A stretch of DNA of 64,000 nucleotides from Streptococcus cristatus AS 1.3089 (GTDB lineage Bacteria; Bacillota; Bacilli; Lactobacillales; Streptococcaceae). The translations under genes were made by a program, and so were the position numbers. The notes beneath the pieces were generated by a model, which saw only the letters and a list, made by a program, of their open reading frames with translations, made no database searches and was not told where the DNA came from. The stretch covers positions 503,501 to 567,500 of the forward strand of contig NC_021175.1 in assembly GCF_000385925.1 (NCBI RefSeq), in the 5' to 3' direction. Of this stretch, positions 34,782 to 44,583 are shown one piece after another (the stretch's first letter is position 1; the number at the start of each line of letters is the position of its first letter).

Positions 34782-35627
34782 ATGAAGAGACAAGAAGATT
34801 CGTTTGAAGATCTTGCTTTCGAGTTAGAAAAGCAAACCTATAAGTCCAAGATTTTACCATTCATGCTAGTAGCTATTGTTGTATTTTCTATCATTGGAAC
34901 GGTTTTTTTGACGCTTTCTCTGTCAGAAAAAAGCAAAGCCAAGCAGACGCCAATTCTGTCTAGCCAGATTAGTTCATCATCAAATAGTTTGGAAGATGAG
35001 AAAGCTGAAGCAGAACAATTCGCTAAAAGTCTTATCGTCCCTCCAGAAAAAAGCGATCCCTTTCTTTGGACAGTTGAAAAGGCAGTCGCGCTTCCCATGA
35101 ATAAATACAAGGGCGGAGCCGTCTTGGAAGATGTTTTAAAAGAATTTGGGAAACCAGTTCAAGGTGGGGCCTGGATTGAATTTTTGCCGAATCACGAAGT
35201 TCAAAAGCGTATTCATCTTATCTGGGAATCGAACAATAGTAGTCTGGGCTATGTATCTTTAACCTTTGCTGAATTTGATGGTGTCTATAAGGTCATTTCA
35301 AAACACCATTTTAGCCTTCCAAGTGATAAAATTCAGGTGGATAACAATCCTAAAAGATCCTTTTTATGGACACAAGAATACGTAGATAGTCTTGTTATTG
35401 ATACTAAAGAAGGAACATACAAAGGTACACCATATGATGAGATTGTTTTAAAAGTTGGCTTACCACTATATCAGAAGATTACTGGAGACGACAATCAACT
35501 GAAGATGCAGGTTGATTATGTTAATCCACATTATTGGCAAAACCCAGAGCAATTGAAAAGAGTTAATTTAGAATTCTACAAGCAAGTAGATGGTAGATGG
35601 CGTTTGGTGTCTAAAGAAAGTAAGTAA
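34782..35627 (+). CDS. Membrane-anchored protein with two DUF3862/BLIP-like domains (copy B)
   Basis: 281 residues. Transmembrane helix at about 28–48 (MLVAIVVFSIIGTVFLTLSL), Ser-rich linker, then domain 1 (FLWTVEKAVALPMNKYKGGA) and domain 2 (FLWTQEYVDSLVIDTKEG). Same plan as its neighbours but with low identity, as expected for an old tandem family. AAGGAG precedes the ATG. No catalytic residues are evident. Confidence 0.6.
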   Translation: MKRQEDSFEDLAFELEKQTYKSKILPFMLVAIVVFSIIGTVFLTLSLSEKSKAKQTPILSSQISSSSNSLEDEKAEAEQFAKSLIVPPEKSDPFLWTVEKAVALPMNKYKGGAVLEDVLKEFGKPVQGGAWIEFLPNHEVQKRIHLIWESNNSSLGYVSLTFAEFDGVYKVISKHHFSLPSDKIQVDNNPKRSFLWTQEYVDSLVIDTKEGTYKGTPYDEIVLKVGLPLYQKITGDDNQLKMQVDYVNPHYWQNPEQLKRVNLEFYKQVDGRWRLVSKESK

Positions 35628-35654
35628 AATAAATCGATAAGAAAGAGGAGGAAA

Positions 35655-36620
35655 ATGAGGAGAAGTAGCAAGAAAAAACGTGATCTTCATTCGTTTAGAG
35701 AGATCAAAAGAGACCTTTATCGTCAACAAAAGCTAAAAAGGGAAGAGCTCAGCACAATGACGATGCAAGAGGAGAGAAAAAGGCTTGCCTTGGCCTATCT
35801 CCTTCTTTGTTTGGCGATCTCATTTGCTTTGTTCTTTGGCTTCTATTATTTATCGCAAAAGGTTCCTAACAAAGCTGAACTGAAGTACAAATATGACGAT
35901 AAATCCTCGTCAGTTAGTGGAGACAGCTCAGCTAGTCAGCAAGGTGATGACGAATCAAAATTGACCCAAGAACAAAAGGAGCTGAAAAAGAAAATTGTTG
36001 AGGAAGATGAAGAGAAGTTTGCTTTTAATTGGACATTAGATAATTTTGTAGAGCTCAAGGTGGAAAATGGGGGGACTAATAGCCCAACTTTAGAAGAAGT
36101 CATTGCGAAATATGGTAAGGGTTCAGCTGTGAGTTTTGGTACAAAAGGATTGACACTAACTTATAAGACAAGAATTATAGATGTTCCTAGATATGGCTCA
36201 TCGGGACATCCTCAGGAGATTCGTTTGAGCTTTTATGATCCTGATTCAAATGGAAAGACCTACTATTTGATAAATAAAAGTGCAGTATATTTAGATGACA
36301 GTAGATATCCTTCAGCGACGAAAGATGAATTTGTCTTTAAGTGGAAGCAAGAAGATATGGATACATTAAAAATAGGTGATAGCCAGCATGGCAAAGGCGG
36401 GATGACTTATCAAGAGGTTGTTGAGCGTTTTGGACTTCCTTCAGAACTTAATATTTATGGAAGTGGCATGAGCAATAGCCCCTTATCACTACAGGCCAAT
36501 TATAGAAACTTTCGAAATATAGAACGAAAATATGATTCAGTAACCTTGACTTTCAAGAGGCAGGAAGATGGCAGTTTTTATCTGGCAAATGCAAATAGTG
36601 AATTTGACAAGAGCTGGTAA
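35655..36620 (+). CDS. Membrane-anchored protein with two DUF3862/BLIP-like domains (copy C)
   Basis: 321 residues. A strongly basic cytoplasmic head (MRRSSKKKRDLHSFREIKRD, about 50 residues) precedes a helix (LAYLLLCLAISFALFFGFYYL), an acidic/Ser linker and two domains opening FNWTLDNFVELKVENGG and FKWKQEDMDTLKIGDSQHG. Follows copy B by 27 bases with GAGGAGG as ribosome site, so B and C are likely co-transcribed. Confidence 0.6.
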   Translation: MRRSSKKKRDLHSFREIKRDLYRQQKLKREELSTMTMQEERKRLALAYLLLCLAISFALFFGFYYLSQKVPNKAELKYKYDDKSSSVSGDSSASQQGDDESKLTQEQKELKKKIVEEDEEKFAFNWTLDNFVELKVENGGTNSPTLEEVIAKYGKGSAVSFGTKGLTLTYKTRIIDVPRYGSSGHPQEIRLSFYDPDSNGKTYYLINKSAVYLDDSRYPSATKDEFVFKWKQEDMDTLKIGDSQHGKGGMTYQEVVERFGLPSELNIYGSGMSNSPLSLQANYRNFRNIERKYDSVTLTFKRQEDGSFYLANANSEFDKSW

Positions 36621-36669
36621 GACTGTAATTCCTTGGAGAAAATTTGAAAGTTCTAATGTTTTTTCTATC

Positions 36670-36698
36670 TTGACAATCCTTATCGCTAACGATATAAT
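36670..36698 (+). promoter_or_regulatory. pyrK–pyrD promoter
   Basis: TTGACA (36670–36675), 17-bp spacer, TATAAT (36693–36698): a consensus sigma-A promoter upstream of the PyrR leader. Confidence 0.85.
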
Positions 36699-36709
36699 GT
36701 TTACAATTT

Positions 36710-36812
36710 AACCTTTAATCAAGCCCAGTGAGGCTGCAAGGTAGGAAAAACGGTATAAGAGGCAATTTGACTGCCTTGTTTTTTGCGAAACCTTGCCGTG
36801 GCGAGGTTTTTT
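36710..36812 (+). promoter_or_regulatory. PyrR-dependent attenuator, pyrKD
   Basis: The PyrR-binding hairpin reads AACCTTT…AGCCCAGTGAGGCT…AAGGT (36710–36742), with the CAGTGAGGCT loop typical of PyrR sites. The terminator AACCTTGCC-GTG-GCGAGGTT plus T run is at 36779–36812, and the AACCTT/AAGGTT arms allow the competing antiterminator. UMP-bound PyrR should favour termination. Confidence 0.88.
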
Positions 36813-36833
36813 CTTGTAGAAAGTGAGGTTGTC

Positions 36834-37640
36834 ATGGTTAGTGACAGTTGTAAAAAGAGATTTGGCAAGATTATGCTGGAGCAAATGGAGCTCTTGGAGC
36901 AGGTAGAAATTGCGCCTCAGATTTTTTCGATGCGGCTGAGAGGCCGGATGGTGAGCCAGATGCAGGTCGGGCAATTCCTGCATATCCGAGTACCAGATGA
37001 TAGCAAGCTGCTACGGCGTCCGATTTCCATATCGGAGATTGATCGGGAGAAAAATATCTGCCGGATTATCTATCGGGTCGAAGGTGGCGGGACGGCCATT
37101 TTCTCTCAGCTTCCTGTTGGTAGTTACCTCGATGTCATGGGGCCTCAAGGAAATGGCTTTGATTTGTCTCCAGTAGAAAAGGGCGACAAGGTCTTGATTA
37201 TTGGTGGTGGTATCGGTGTGCCTCCTCTCTTGCAAACGGCCAAAGAACTCCATGCTAAGGGTGCCCACGTTACAGCAGTATTAGGCTTTGCCAATCAATC
37301 TGCTGTTATTTTGGAAGAAGAATTTCGTGAGTGTAGTCAGCTGTTTATCACTACAGATGATGGCACTTATGGTCAAAAGGGCTATGTATCAACCATTGTC
37401 GACGAGTTGACAGAAGAGTTTGCTGCGGTTTATTCTTGTGGGGCGCCTGGTATGCTCCAATATGTGGATCGGAAATTTCACGATCATCCTCATGCCTATC
37501 TATCAATGGAGTCTCGCATGGCTTGTGGCATGGGCGCCTGCTATGCCTGCGTCGTTCATGTAGCAGGTCAGGATGAAGCTGTTAATAAGCGGGTCTGCGA
37601 AGACGGTCCAGTTTTTGAGACTGGGACTATCGTGCTTTAG
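36834..37640 (+). CDS. pyrK: Dihydroorotate dehydrogenase electron transfer subunit
   Basis: 268 residues. It passes electrons from PyrD to NAD+. FAD-binding barrel with LRRPISISEID, NAD domain with IGGGIGVPPLLQTAKEL, and the C-terminal [2Fe-2S] Cys cluster MACGMGACYACVVHV. ATG 36834 is chosen for its GTGAGG site; a TTG at 36783 lies in the attenuator stem. Pairs with pyrD 12 bases downstream. Confidence 0.93.
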   Translation: MVSDSCKKRFGKIMLEQMELLEQVEIAPQIFSMRLRGRMVSQMQVGQFLHIRVPDDSKLLRRPISISEIDREKNICRIIYRVEGGGTAIFSQLPVGSYLDVMGPQGNGFDLSPVEKGDKVLIIGGGIGVPPLLQTAKELHAKGAHVTAVLGFANQSAVILEEEFRECSQLFITTDDGTYGQKGYVSTIVDELTEEFAAVYSCGAPGMLQYVDRKFHDHPHAYLSMESRMACGMGACYACVVHVAGQDEAVNKRVCEDGPVFETGTIVL

Positions 37641-38591
<951 letters not shown>

Positions 38592-38604
38592 GCTCTATTT
38601 TCTC

Positions 38605-38743
38605 TTGACAAACTTCCCAGTAAATTATAGAATGTTTAAGATAAAACCTTTAAAGAAGTCCAGAGAGGCTCTAAGGCGTATACGTTTAAAATGGCAGATT
38701 CTGCCACATTTTCGTGTAACCTTGCTCTCGGGCAAGGTTTTTT
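38605..38743 (+). promoter_or_regulatory. Promoter and PyrR attenuator, pyrFE
   Basis: TTGACA (38605–38610), 17-bp spacer and TAGAAT (38628–38633). The leader contains the PyrR site AAACCTT…AGTCCAGAGAGGCT…AAGG (38643–38676) and the terminator AACCTTGC-TCTC-GGCAAGGTT plus six T (38718–38743). Second PyrR-type switch in 2 kb, so pyrKD and pyrFE are separately attenuated. Confidence 0.88.
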
Positions 38744-38795
38744 CTATGATTGTAATCATCTTTATAGTAAGTAACAAGCAAGGAGAACCTACCTC

Positions 38796-39488
38796 ATGCG
38801 TGAAGAACGTCCTATTATCGCCCTAGACTTTCCATCTTTTGATGATGTCAAGAACTTTCTGGAGCATTTCCCTGAAGATGAAAAACTGTATGTCAAAATC
38901 GGCATGGAATTCTTTTATGCCATCGGTCCAGAAATTGTGCATTATCTGAAAGGCTTGGGACATAGTATTTTCCTCGATTTGAAATTGCACGACATTCCTA
39001 ATACGGTGCGTTCAGCTATGTCTGTTTTGGGAACATTTGGGATTGATATGGTGACAGTTCATGCGGCTGGCGGCGTTGAGATGATGCGGGAAGCTAAAAA
39101 GGTTCTCGGTGACAATGCGAAGCTGGTAGCGGTAACCCAGTTGACTTCGACCAGTGAAGAAGACATGCGCGACTGCCAAAATATCCAAACAACCGTGCAA
39201 GAATCCGTTGTCAATTATGCCCGCAAGGCCAAGGAAGCTGGGCTGGATGGGGTTGTTTGCTCAGCCTTGGAAGTTGAGCTGATTAAGGAAGCTACGGCCG
39301 ACGATTTCCTTTGCGTGACGCCAGGTATCCGGCCAGCAGGTGCTGAAATCGGTGACCAAAAGCGGGTCATGACGCCGCAGGAAGCCCACCAGATTGGCAG
39401 TAATTATATTGTGGTTGGCCGTCCGATTATTCAAGCTGAAAATCCTTGGGATGCCTATCACGAGATTAAGAAACAGTGGAACAGCTAA
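38796..39488 (+). CDS. pyrF: Orotidine 5'-phosphate decarboxylase
   Basis: 230 residues. Decarboxylates OMP to UMP. Catalytic Lys/Asp set in [11 protein letters not shown] (about 60–70); phosphate-binding TPGIRPAG and VVGRPI near the C-terminus. AAGGAG precedes the ATG. Followed by pyrE. Confidence 0.96.
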   Translation: MREERPIIALDFPSFDDVKNFLEHFPEDEKLYVKIGMEFFYAIGPEIVHYLKGLGHSIFLDLKLHDIPNTVRSAMSVLGTFGIDMVTVHAAGGVEMMREAKKVLGDNAKLVAVTQLTSTSEEDMRDCQNIQTTVQESVVNYARKAKEAGLDGVVCSALEVELIKEATADDFLCVTPGIRPAGAEIGDQKRVMTPQEAHQIGSNYIVVGRPIIQAENPWDAYHEIKKQWNS

Positions 39489-39556
39489 GTAAGAATTTCA
39501 AATGAAACCGTCATAGGAAACGAATAGCTTAAAAACAGATGTATAAGGAGTAAAAA

Positions 39557-40186
39557 ATGACTTTAGCCAACGATATTGCACGCGACTTGTTGAAAATCAA
39601 AGCGGTTTACTTGAAACCAGAGGAGCCTTTTACTTGGGCTTCTGGGATTAAATCACCGATTTACACAGATAACCGAGTGACTCTGGCCTACCCAAAAACT
39701 CGGACTTTGATTGAAAATGGCTTTGTCGAAAAAATCCGTGCGGAATTTCCAGATGTGGAAGTGATTGCAGGTACGGCAACGGCGGGTATTCCTCACGGTG
39801 CTATCATTGCCGACAAGATGAATCTGCCTTTTGCTTATATCCGCAGCAAACCAAAGGATCACGGGGCGGGAAATCAGATTGAAGGTCGAGTGGCTCCTGG
39901 TCAAAAGATGGTTGTGATTGAAGATTTGATTTCCACTGGTGGCTCTGTCTTGGATGCTATTGCGGCAGCTAAGCGTGAAGGAGCAGATGTAATCGGTGCT
40001 GCAGCTATCTTCACCTACGAATTGCCAAAGGCGGATAAGAACTTTTCGGATGCAGGCGTGAAGTTGGTGACCTTGTCAAACTACACAGAGCTTATCCACT
40101 TGGCTGAGCAAGAAGGCTACATCAATGCAGAAGGATTGGCTTTGCTGAAGAAGTTCAAAGACGATCAAGAAAACTGGCAAAATTAA
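39557..40186 (+). CDS. pyrE: Orotate phosphoribosyltransferase
   Basis: 209 residues. Makes OMP from orotate and PRPP. N-terminal [16 protein letters not shown] binds orotate, and [16 protein letters not shown] is the PRPP loop. Supplies the substrate of PyrF from the same transcript. Confidence 0.96.
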   Translation: MTLANDIARDLLKIKAVYLKPEEPFTWASGIKSPIYTDNRVTLAYPKTRTLIENGFVEKIRAEFPDVEVIAGTATAGIPHGAIIADKMNLPFAYIRSKPKDHGAGNQIEGRVAPGQKMVVIEDLISTGGSVLDAIAAAKREGADVIGAAAIFTYELPKADKNFSDAGVKLVTLSNYTELIHLAEQEGYINAEGLALLKKFKDDQENWQN

Positions 40187-40197
40187 GAAGGTACGAG

Positions 40198-40230
40198 GAG
40201 GCAGGACTAGCATGTTCCTGTCTCTTTTTT
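40198..40230 (+). terminator. Terminator after pyrE
   Basis: GAGGCAGGA (40198–40206) pairs with TTCCTGTCTC (40215–40224), followed by six T. Confidence 0.75.
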
Positions 40231-40286
40231 AGGATTTACTTGGCCTCTGCTCACTTTTTAAAATAGCAAAAAGTGCCTGATTTTGT

Positions 40287-40292
40287 TATAAT
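40287..40292 (+). promoter_or_regulatory. Extended -10 box six bases before an ATG
   Basis: TGT-TATAAT ends six bases before the ATG at 40299, so transcription should begin at or next to the start codon. No Shine-Dalgarno is present, pointing to a leaderless mRNA. Confidence 0.55.
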
Positions 40293-40298
40293 AAAGCC

Positions 40299-41825
40299 AT
40301 GTCTAAGATTTATCATATCACTTTTTTGATTCTACAAAAAATCATGCTGGTATTGAGTCTTCATTGGCTGTTTACAGCTATTTTTCATGTGTCGCAGTTA
40401 AGTAGCTTGGCTCTGATTTTGTTTGGAGTCTTGGCAATCCTAGCGAATCGCTATCGGTTTCAGCTTAAAAAGTCTTATCATTTTCTCATGAGGCACAAGC
40501 TTGCCATTGCTTTAGCAGCTCTCCTTTTTCAGCTCATCATGCTCCTATCGGCTGAGCTTTTGATTCGACGGGATGCGGCAGTGGTTTTCACAGGGGCTTT
40601 CAAGTACCTGAAGGAGTCCTCTATTTCCAGCTATCTAACGCGCAATCCTAATAATCTGCCCCTCTTTCTCTATGAGCGCTTTTTCTTTAATCTTTTTGGT
40701 GAAGCAGCTCTCTGGATTATGCAGGGGCTCAATCTTTTTTACGTCAATATTGCGTCTTGGATCCTCTACAAAGGCTGTCAGCGATACTTTTCGCAGGCTA
40801 CAGGAGATGCGATTTTTAGCCTTTATATGGCCTTGGTCGGATTTTCGCCTTACTACATCTCCATGTACACGGACATTCCCCCCTTGCCTTTGATTAGTCT
40901 ACAGATTTTTCTGGCTCTGAGTTTGTTGGAAAATAAGGGGAATAGTCGCCAAATCATTTCTAGAAGCCTTTTATTAGGAATTCTGACCAGTCTTGCCTTT
41001 TTGATTCGTCCGACAGTGATGATTCTGCTGATTGCTGTTTTTGGAGTTTTATTTTTGAGACAAAACTGGAAAAAGTTTTTCTTGACTGCTGCGTTCTTTG
41101 CTCTAAGCTTTTCGGCAGGCTACCTTCCACTTCATTATGGTCTGGCTCACCAGACAGAAGTGCCGATCATCCAAGGCCAAGGACTGGCCAAAGGGCCACT
41201 ACTTTTCATCAATCTGGGCCTAACCAATATCGGTCACGATCAGGAAGACATGAAGGAGGGGTTGTTGCAATATGTGGAACCCGACAAGCGGGCTGACTAC
41301 AATAATGGCATGTTTGCCAGGGAAAATGTCATCAAAGAAATCAAACGCCGCTTGAAAGAATACACTCCGCTGACCTTTCTACAACACCTGTATTATAAAC
41401 ACTCTTTGACAGTTGCTGAAGGAAACTTGGGTTGGCTCTATCGCAGTGTTGAAAATGAAAAAACACCTTATATTTCACCGCTTTATGAGTTCACAAAAGA
41501 CAATGCATTCGCCCAGTTTATCCGTGATTTCTTCCTCAATTCTGATAAGGATAGTTTTCGATTTTATTCGCTGATCAAGCAAGCGGTTTGGATTGTCATG
41601 GCTTTGGGGCTGGTCTTTGCCCTCTGGAAATACCGACCAAACGATTCCTTGAATTTCTTAAGCTTGGCAGTCTTTGGCGGCCTACTCTTTTTGCAAATTT
41701 TTGAGGGAGGCAAGACCCGTTATCTGATTCAGTTTTTGCCACAGATTTTGATTCTGTCAGCTGTGGGATTGACTCAATATCCGCTAGACTTGACTCGCAT
41801 GAAATTTTGGGAAAAGAAGGTCTAA
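40299..41825 (+). CDS. Polytopic membrane protein, GT39/PMT-like glycosyltransferase
   Basis: 508 residues with about twelve hydrophobic helices. An early extracytoplasmic loop holds RRDAAVVFTGAFKYL, where Arg-Asp could be the acidic pair site of lipid-phosphate-dependent (GT-C) glycosyltransferases. A soluble loop sits at about 300–390 and helices close the protein. It resembles the streptococcal integral membrane family known as TIGR03766. The acceptor is unknown; teichoic-acid or surface-glycan decoration is a guess. The start appears leaderless. Confidence 0.65.
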   Translation: MSKIYHITFLILQKIMLVLSLHWLFTAIFHVSQLSSLALILFGVLAILANRYRFQLKKSYHFLMRHKLAIALAALLFQLIMLLSAELLIRRDAAVVFTGAFKYLKESSISSYLTRNPNNLPLFLYERFFFNLFGEAALWIMQGLNLFYVNIASWILYKGCQRYFSQATGDAIFSLYMALVGFSPYYISMYTDIPPLPLISLQIFLALSLLENKGNSRQIISRSLLLGILTSLAFLIRPTVMILLIAVFGVLFLRQNWKKFFLTAAFFALSFSAGYLPLHYGLAHQTEVPIIQGQGLAKGPLLFINLGLTNIGHDQEDMKEGLLQYVEPDKRADYNNGMFARENVIKEIKRRLKEYTPLTFLQHLYYKHSLTVAEGNLGWLYRSVENEKTPYISPLYEFTKDNAFAQFIRDFFLNSDKDSFRFYSLIKQAVWIVMALGLVFALWKYRPNDSLNFLSLAVFGGLLFLQIFEGGKTRYLIQFLPQILILSAVGLTQYPLDLTRMKFWEKKV

Positions 41826-41884
41826 CTAGACTTGTCAGCTTAGTTGCCCGTAAGTATGGAATGTAAAATAAAAAGGAGACATAT

Positions 41885-42538
41885 ATGCAGCATTCAGCTT
41901 GGCACGCTTTGATTAAGGAGCAGCTGCCGGAAGGTTATTTTGCAAAAATCAATCATTTTTTAGACGAAGTGTATGCTTCTGGGACCATTTACCCACCTCG
42001 GGAAAAGGTGTTTAATGCCATTCAGACGACAGATTTAGCAGATGTTAAGGTGGTTATTTTGGGGCAGGATCCCTACCATGGGCCGAGACAGGCGCAGGGC
42101 TTGAGTTTTTCGGTTCCTGATGACATTCCAGCTCCGCCTTCTTTGCAGAATATTCTTAAAGAACTGGCAGACGATATCGGAGTGAAGGAGTCGCATGATT
42201 TGACTTCTTGGGCCCAGCAAGGAGTTCTCTTGCTCAATGCTGGTCTGACAGTGCCTGCTGGGCAGGCCAATGCGCATGCTGGCTTAATCTGGGAGCCCTT
42301 TACGGATGCTATTATCAAGGTCGTTAATGCAAAGTCAGATCCAGTTGTCTTTATCCTATGGGGGTCTTACGCTCGCAAGAAAAAAGCCTTGATTAGTAAT
42401 TCCCAACATTTGATTATCGAGTCAGCTCACCCAAGTCCGCTGTCTGCCTACCGTGGTTTCTTTGGCAGCAAACCTTTTTCACGTACCAATGATTTCTTAG
42501 TAGCTAAGGGCTTGGAGCCAATCGATTGGTTAGCTTAG
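41885..42538 (+). CDS. ung: Uracil-DNA glycosylase
   Basis: 217 residues, family 1 UDG. Water-activating motif [12 protein letters not shown] (about 57–67) and the minor-groove intercalation motif [20 protein letters not shown] near the C-terminus. It removes uracil from DNA. AAGGAG precedes the ATG. Adjacent to mutX, another mutation-avoidance gene. Confidence 0.97.
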   Translation: MQHSAWHALIKEQLPEGYFAKINHFLDEVYASGTIYPPREKVFNAIQTTDLADVKVVILGQDPYHGPRQAQGLSFSVPDDIPAPPSLQNILKELADDIGVKESHDLTSWAQQGVLLLNAGLTVPAGQANAHAGLIWEPFTDAIIKVVNAKSDPVVFILWGSYARKKKALISNSQHLIIESAHPSPLSAYRGFFGSKPFSRTNDFLVAKGLEPIDWLA

Positions 42539-42546
42539 GAGGTAGT

Positions 42547-43011
42547 ATGGTTCAGTTAGCAACAATTTGTTATATCGATAATGGGCGGGAATTTCTCATG
42601 CTGCACCGCAACAAAAAGCCCAATGATGTTCATGCTGGGAAATGGATTGGTGTCGGTGGCAAGCTGGAGCGGGGAGAAACCCCGCAGGAGTGTGCTGCAC
42701 GCGAAATTCTAGAGGAAACAGGTCTAAAGGCAAAGCCTGTCCTAAAAGGCGTTATCACTTTTCCTGAGTTTACTCCCGACTTGGACTGGTACACCTATGT
42801 TTTCAAGGTGACGGAGTTTGAAGGAGAGTTGATTGATTGCAATGAAGGGACGCTGGAATGGGTGCCTTACGATCAGGTGCTTTCAAAACCGACTTGGGAA
42901 GGAGATCATACCTTTGTTGAATGGCTGCTGGAGGATAAGCCCTTCTTTTCAGCCAAATTTGTTTATGATGGTGATAAACTGCTCGACACGCAGGTTGATT
43001 TTTACGAATAA
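42547..43011 (+). CDS. mutX: NUDIX hydrolase MutX (8-oxo-dGTPase type)
   Basis: 154 residues. The Nudix box GKLERGETPQECAAREILEETGL (about 38–60) fits GX5EX7REUXEEXGU. Length and position between ung and pyrC match pneumococcal MutX, which clears oxidised dGTP. ATG 42547 follows GGAGG; the frame back to 42526 overlaps ung and is rejected. Confidence 0.93.
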   Translation: MVQLATICYIDNGREFLMLHRNKKPNDVHAGKWIGVGGKLERGETPQECAAREILEETGLKAKPVLKGVITFPEFTPDLDWYTYVFKVTEFEGELIDCNEGTLEWVPYDQVLSKPTWEGDHTFVEWLLEDKPFFSAKFVYDGDKLLDTQVDFYE

Positions 43012-43023
43012 AGGAGATACAAA

Positions 43024-44292
43024 ATGCTACTAATCAAGAATGGCCGTGTTATGGATCCTAAGTCTGGTCTGGATCAAGTGTGTGATGTGCTGGTGGAGGG
43101 CAAGAAAATTGTCAAAATCGGTCAAAATCTGGAAGCGGCTGATGCCCAAGTCCTAGATGCTAGTGGTTTGGTCGTTGCCCCCGGTCTGGTTGACATTCAC
43201 GTTCACTTCCGAGAGCCGGGTCAGACCCATAAAGAAGACATTCATACAGGAGCTTTGGCAGCGGCAGCGGGCGGCTTCACAACGGTTGTTATGATGGCCA
43301 ATACCAATCCGACCATTTCTACAGTTGAAACCCTGCAGGAAGTGCTGGAGTCAGCCAGTCGTGAAAATATCCATATCAAGTCCGTCGCGACCATTACAGA
43401 GAATTTTGATGGTCAGCATCTGACAGATTTCCAAGGTCTTTTGGCTGCTGGTGCCGTTGGCTTCTCAGATGACGGAATTCCCCTGACCAACGCTGGGATT
43501 GTCCGCCAAGCCCTGATAGAAGCACGTAAAAACGATACTTTTATCAGCTTGCACGAGGAAGACCCAAATCTCAACGGTATCCTCGGCTTCAATGAACATA
43601 TCGCCAAAGAACATTTCAATTTCTGCGGGGCGACAGGTGTAGCAGAGTACAGCATGATTGCCCGCGATGTTATGATTGCTTATGATGCCAAGGCTCATGT
43701 GCATATCCAGCATTTGTCTAAGGCAGAAAGTGTCAAGGTTGTCGAGTTTGCCCAAAAACTAGGCGCTCAAGTCACTGCTGAAGCAGCACCTCAGCACTTC
43801 TCTAAGACAGAAGCTCTGCTATTGACCAAGGGTAGCAGTGCTAAGATGAATCCGCCTCTGCGCTTAGAATCGGATCGTCTGGCCGTTATCGAAGGGCTGA
43901 AGTCTGGCGTTATTTCTGTCATTGCGACGGACCACGCACCGCACCATGCCGACGAGAAAAATGTTGCGGATATTACCAAGGCGCCGTCTGGTATGACTGG
44001 TCTTGAGACCTCGCTTTCTCTAGGGCTGACCTATCTGGTGGAAGCAGGGCATCTTAGCCTCATGGAGCTCTTAGAGAAGATGACGGTCAATCCAGCTAGT
44101 CTCTACGATTTTAATGCTGGTTTTCTGGCTGAAGCAGGTCCGGCTGACATCACTATTTTTGATCCTAAAGCTGACCGTCTGGTTTCCGACCATTTTGCCT
44201 CCAAGGCAGCCAATTCACCTTTTGTTGGCGAAGAGCTCAAAGGCCAAGTCAAATATACCATCTGCGATGGAGAAATCGTCTTCCAAGCATAA
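43024..44292 (+). CDS. pyrC: Dihydroorotase
   Basis: 422 residues, amidohydrolase fold. The metal site [16 protein letters not shown] starts near residue 58; SLHEED, HIQHLS and ATDHAPHH supply the other ligands. It closes carbamoyl-aspartate to dihydroorotate. AAAGGAG precedes the ATG. Although a pyr gene, it shows no PyrR leader of its own here and may share the ung–mutX transcript. Confidence 0.96.
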   Translation: MLLIKNGRVMDPKSGLDQVCDVLVEGKKIVKIGQNLEAADAQVLDASGLVVAPGLVDIHVHFREPGQTHKEDIHTGALAAAAGGFTTVVMMANTNPTISTVETLQEVLESASRENIHIKSVATITENFDGQHLTDFQGLLAAGAVGFSDDGIPLTNAGIVRQALIEARKNDTFISLHEEDPNLNGILGFNEHIAKEHFNFCGATGVAEYSMIARDVMIAYDAKAHVHIQHLSKAESVKVVEFAQKLGAQVTAEAAPQHFSKTEALLLTKGSSAKMNPPLRLESDRLAVIEGLKSGVISVIATDHAPHHADEKNVADITKAPSGMTGLETSLSLGLTYLVEAGHLSLMELLEKMTVNPASLYDFNAGFLAEAGPADITIFDPKADRLVSDHFASKAANSPFVGEELKGQVKYTICDGEIVFQA

Positions 44293-44313
44293 GCAGACAT
44301 TCATATAAAATAT

Positions 44314-44493
44314 GAGAGTGGGACAGAAATCGGTAATTCGTTAGAATTCGATTTCGTCGTCCCACCTCCGCACAGTTGAGTAGGGCTGTAAAAGCTAATG
44401 AAATCAGCGTAGTATAGCCCACTCAACCACTGCGTCTTGCTCGACAAACCAAAGACAATTGAGAGGCTAGGACTTTTGTCCCAGCCTCTTTTT
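44314..44493 (-). repeat. ~175-bp dispersed intergenic repeat, copy 1
   Basis: Reverse-oriented copy. It begins GAGAGTGGGACAGAAATCG and ends GGACTTTTGTCCCAGCCTCT followed by a T run. Both ends are self-complementary hairpins, and the far end can act as a terminator for pyrC. The other copies are at 46840, 47787 and 58651. Confidence 0.9.
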
Positions 44494-44545
44494 TATCAGA
44501 AGAAAGATTAAGCTGAAATAGCATTCCCTTTTTACAGAAAAACAG

Positions 44546-44551
44546 TATAAT
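44546..44551 (+). promoter_or_regulatory. -10 box for nt5e
   Basis: TATAAT 32 bases before the nt5e ATG; no clear -35 at 16–18 bp. Confidence 0.45.
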
Positions 44552-44583
44552 AGTAGAAAAAACATAGACTGGAGCTTTTATTT

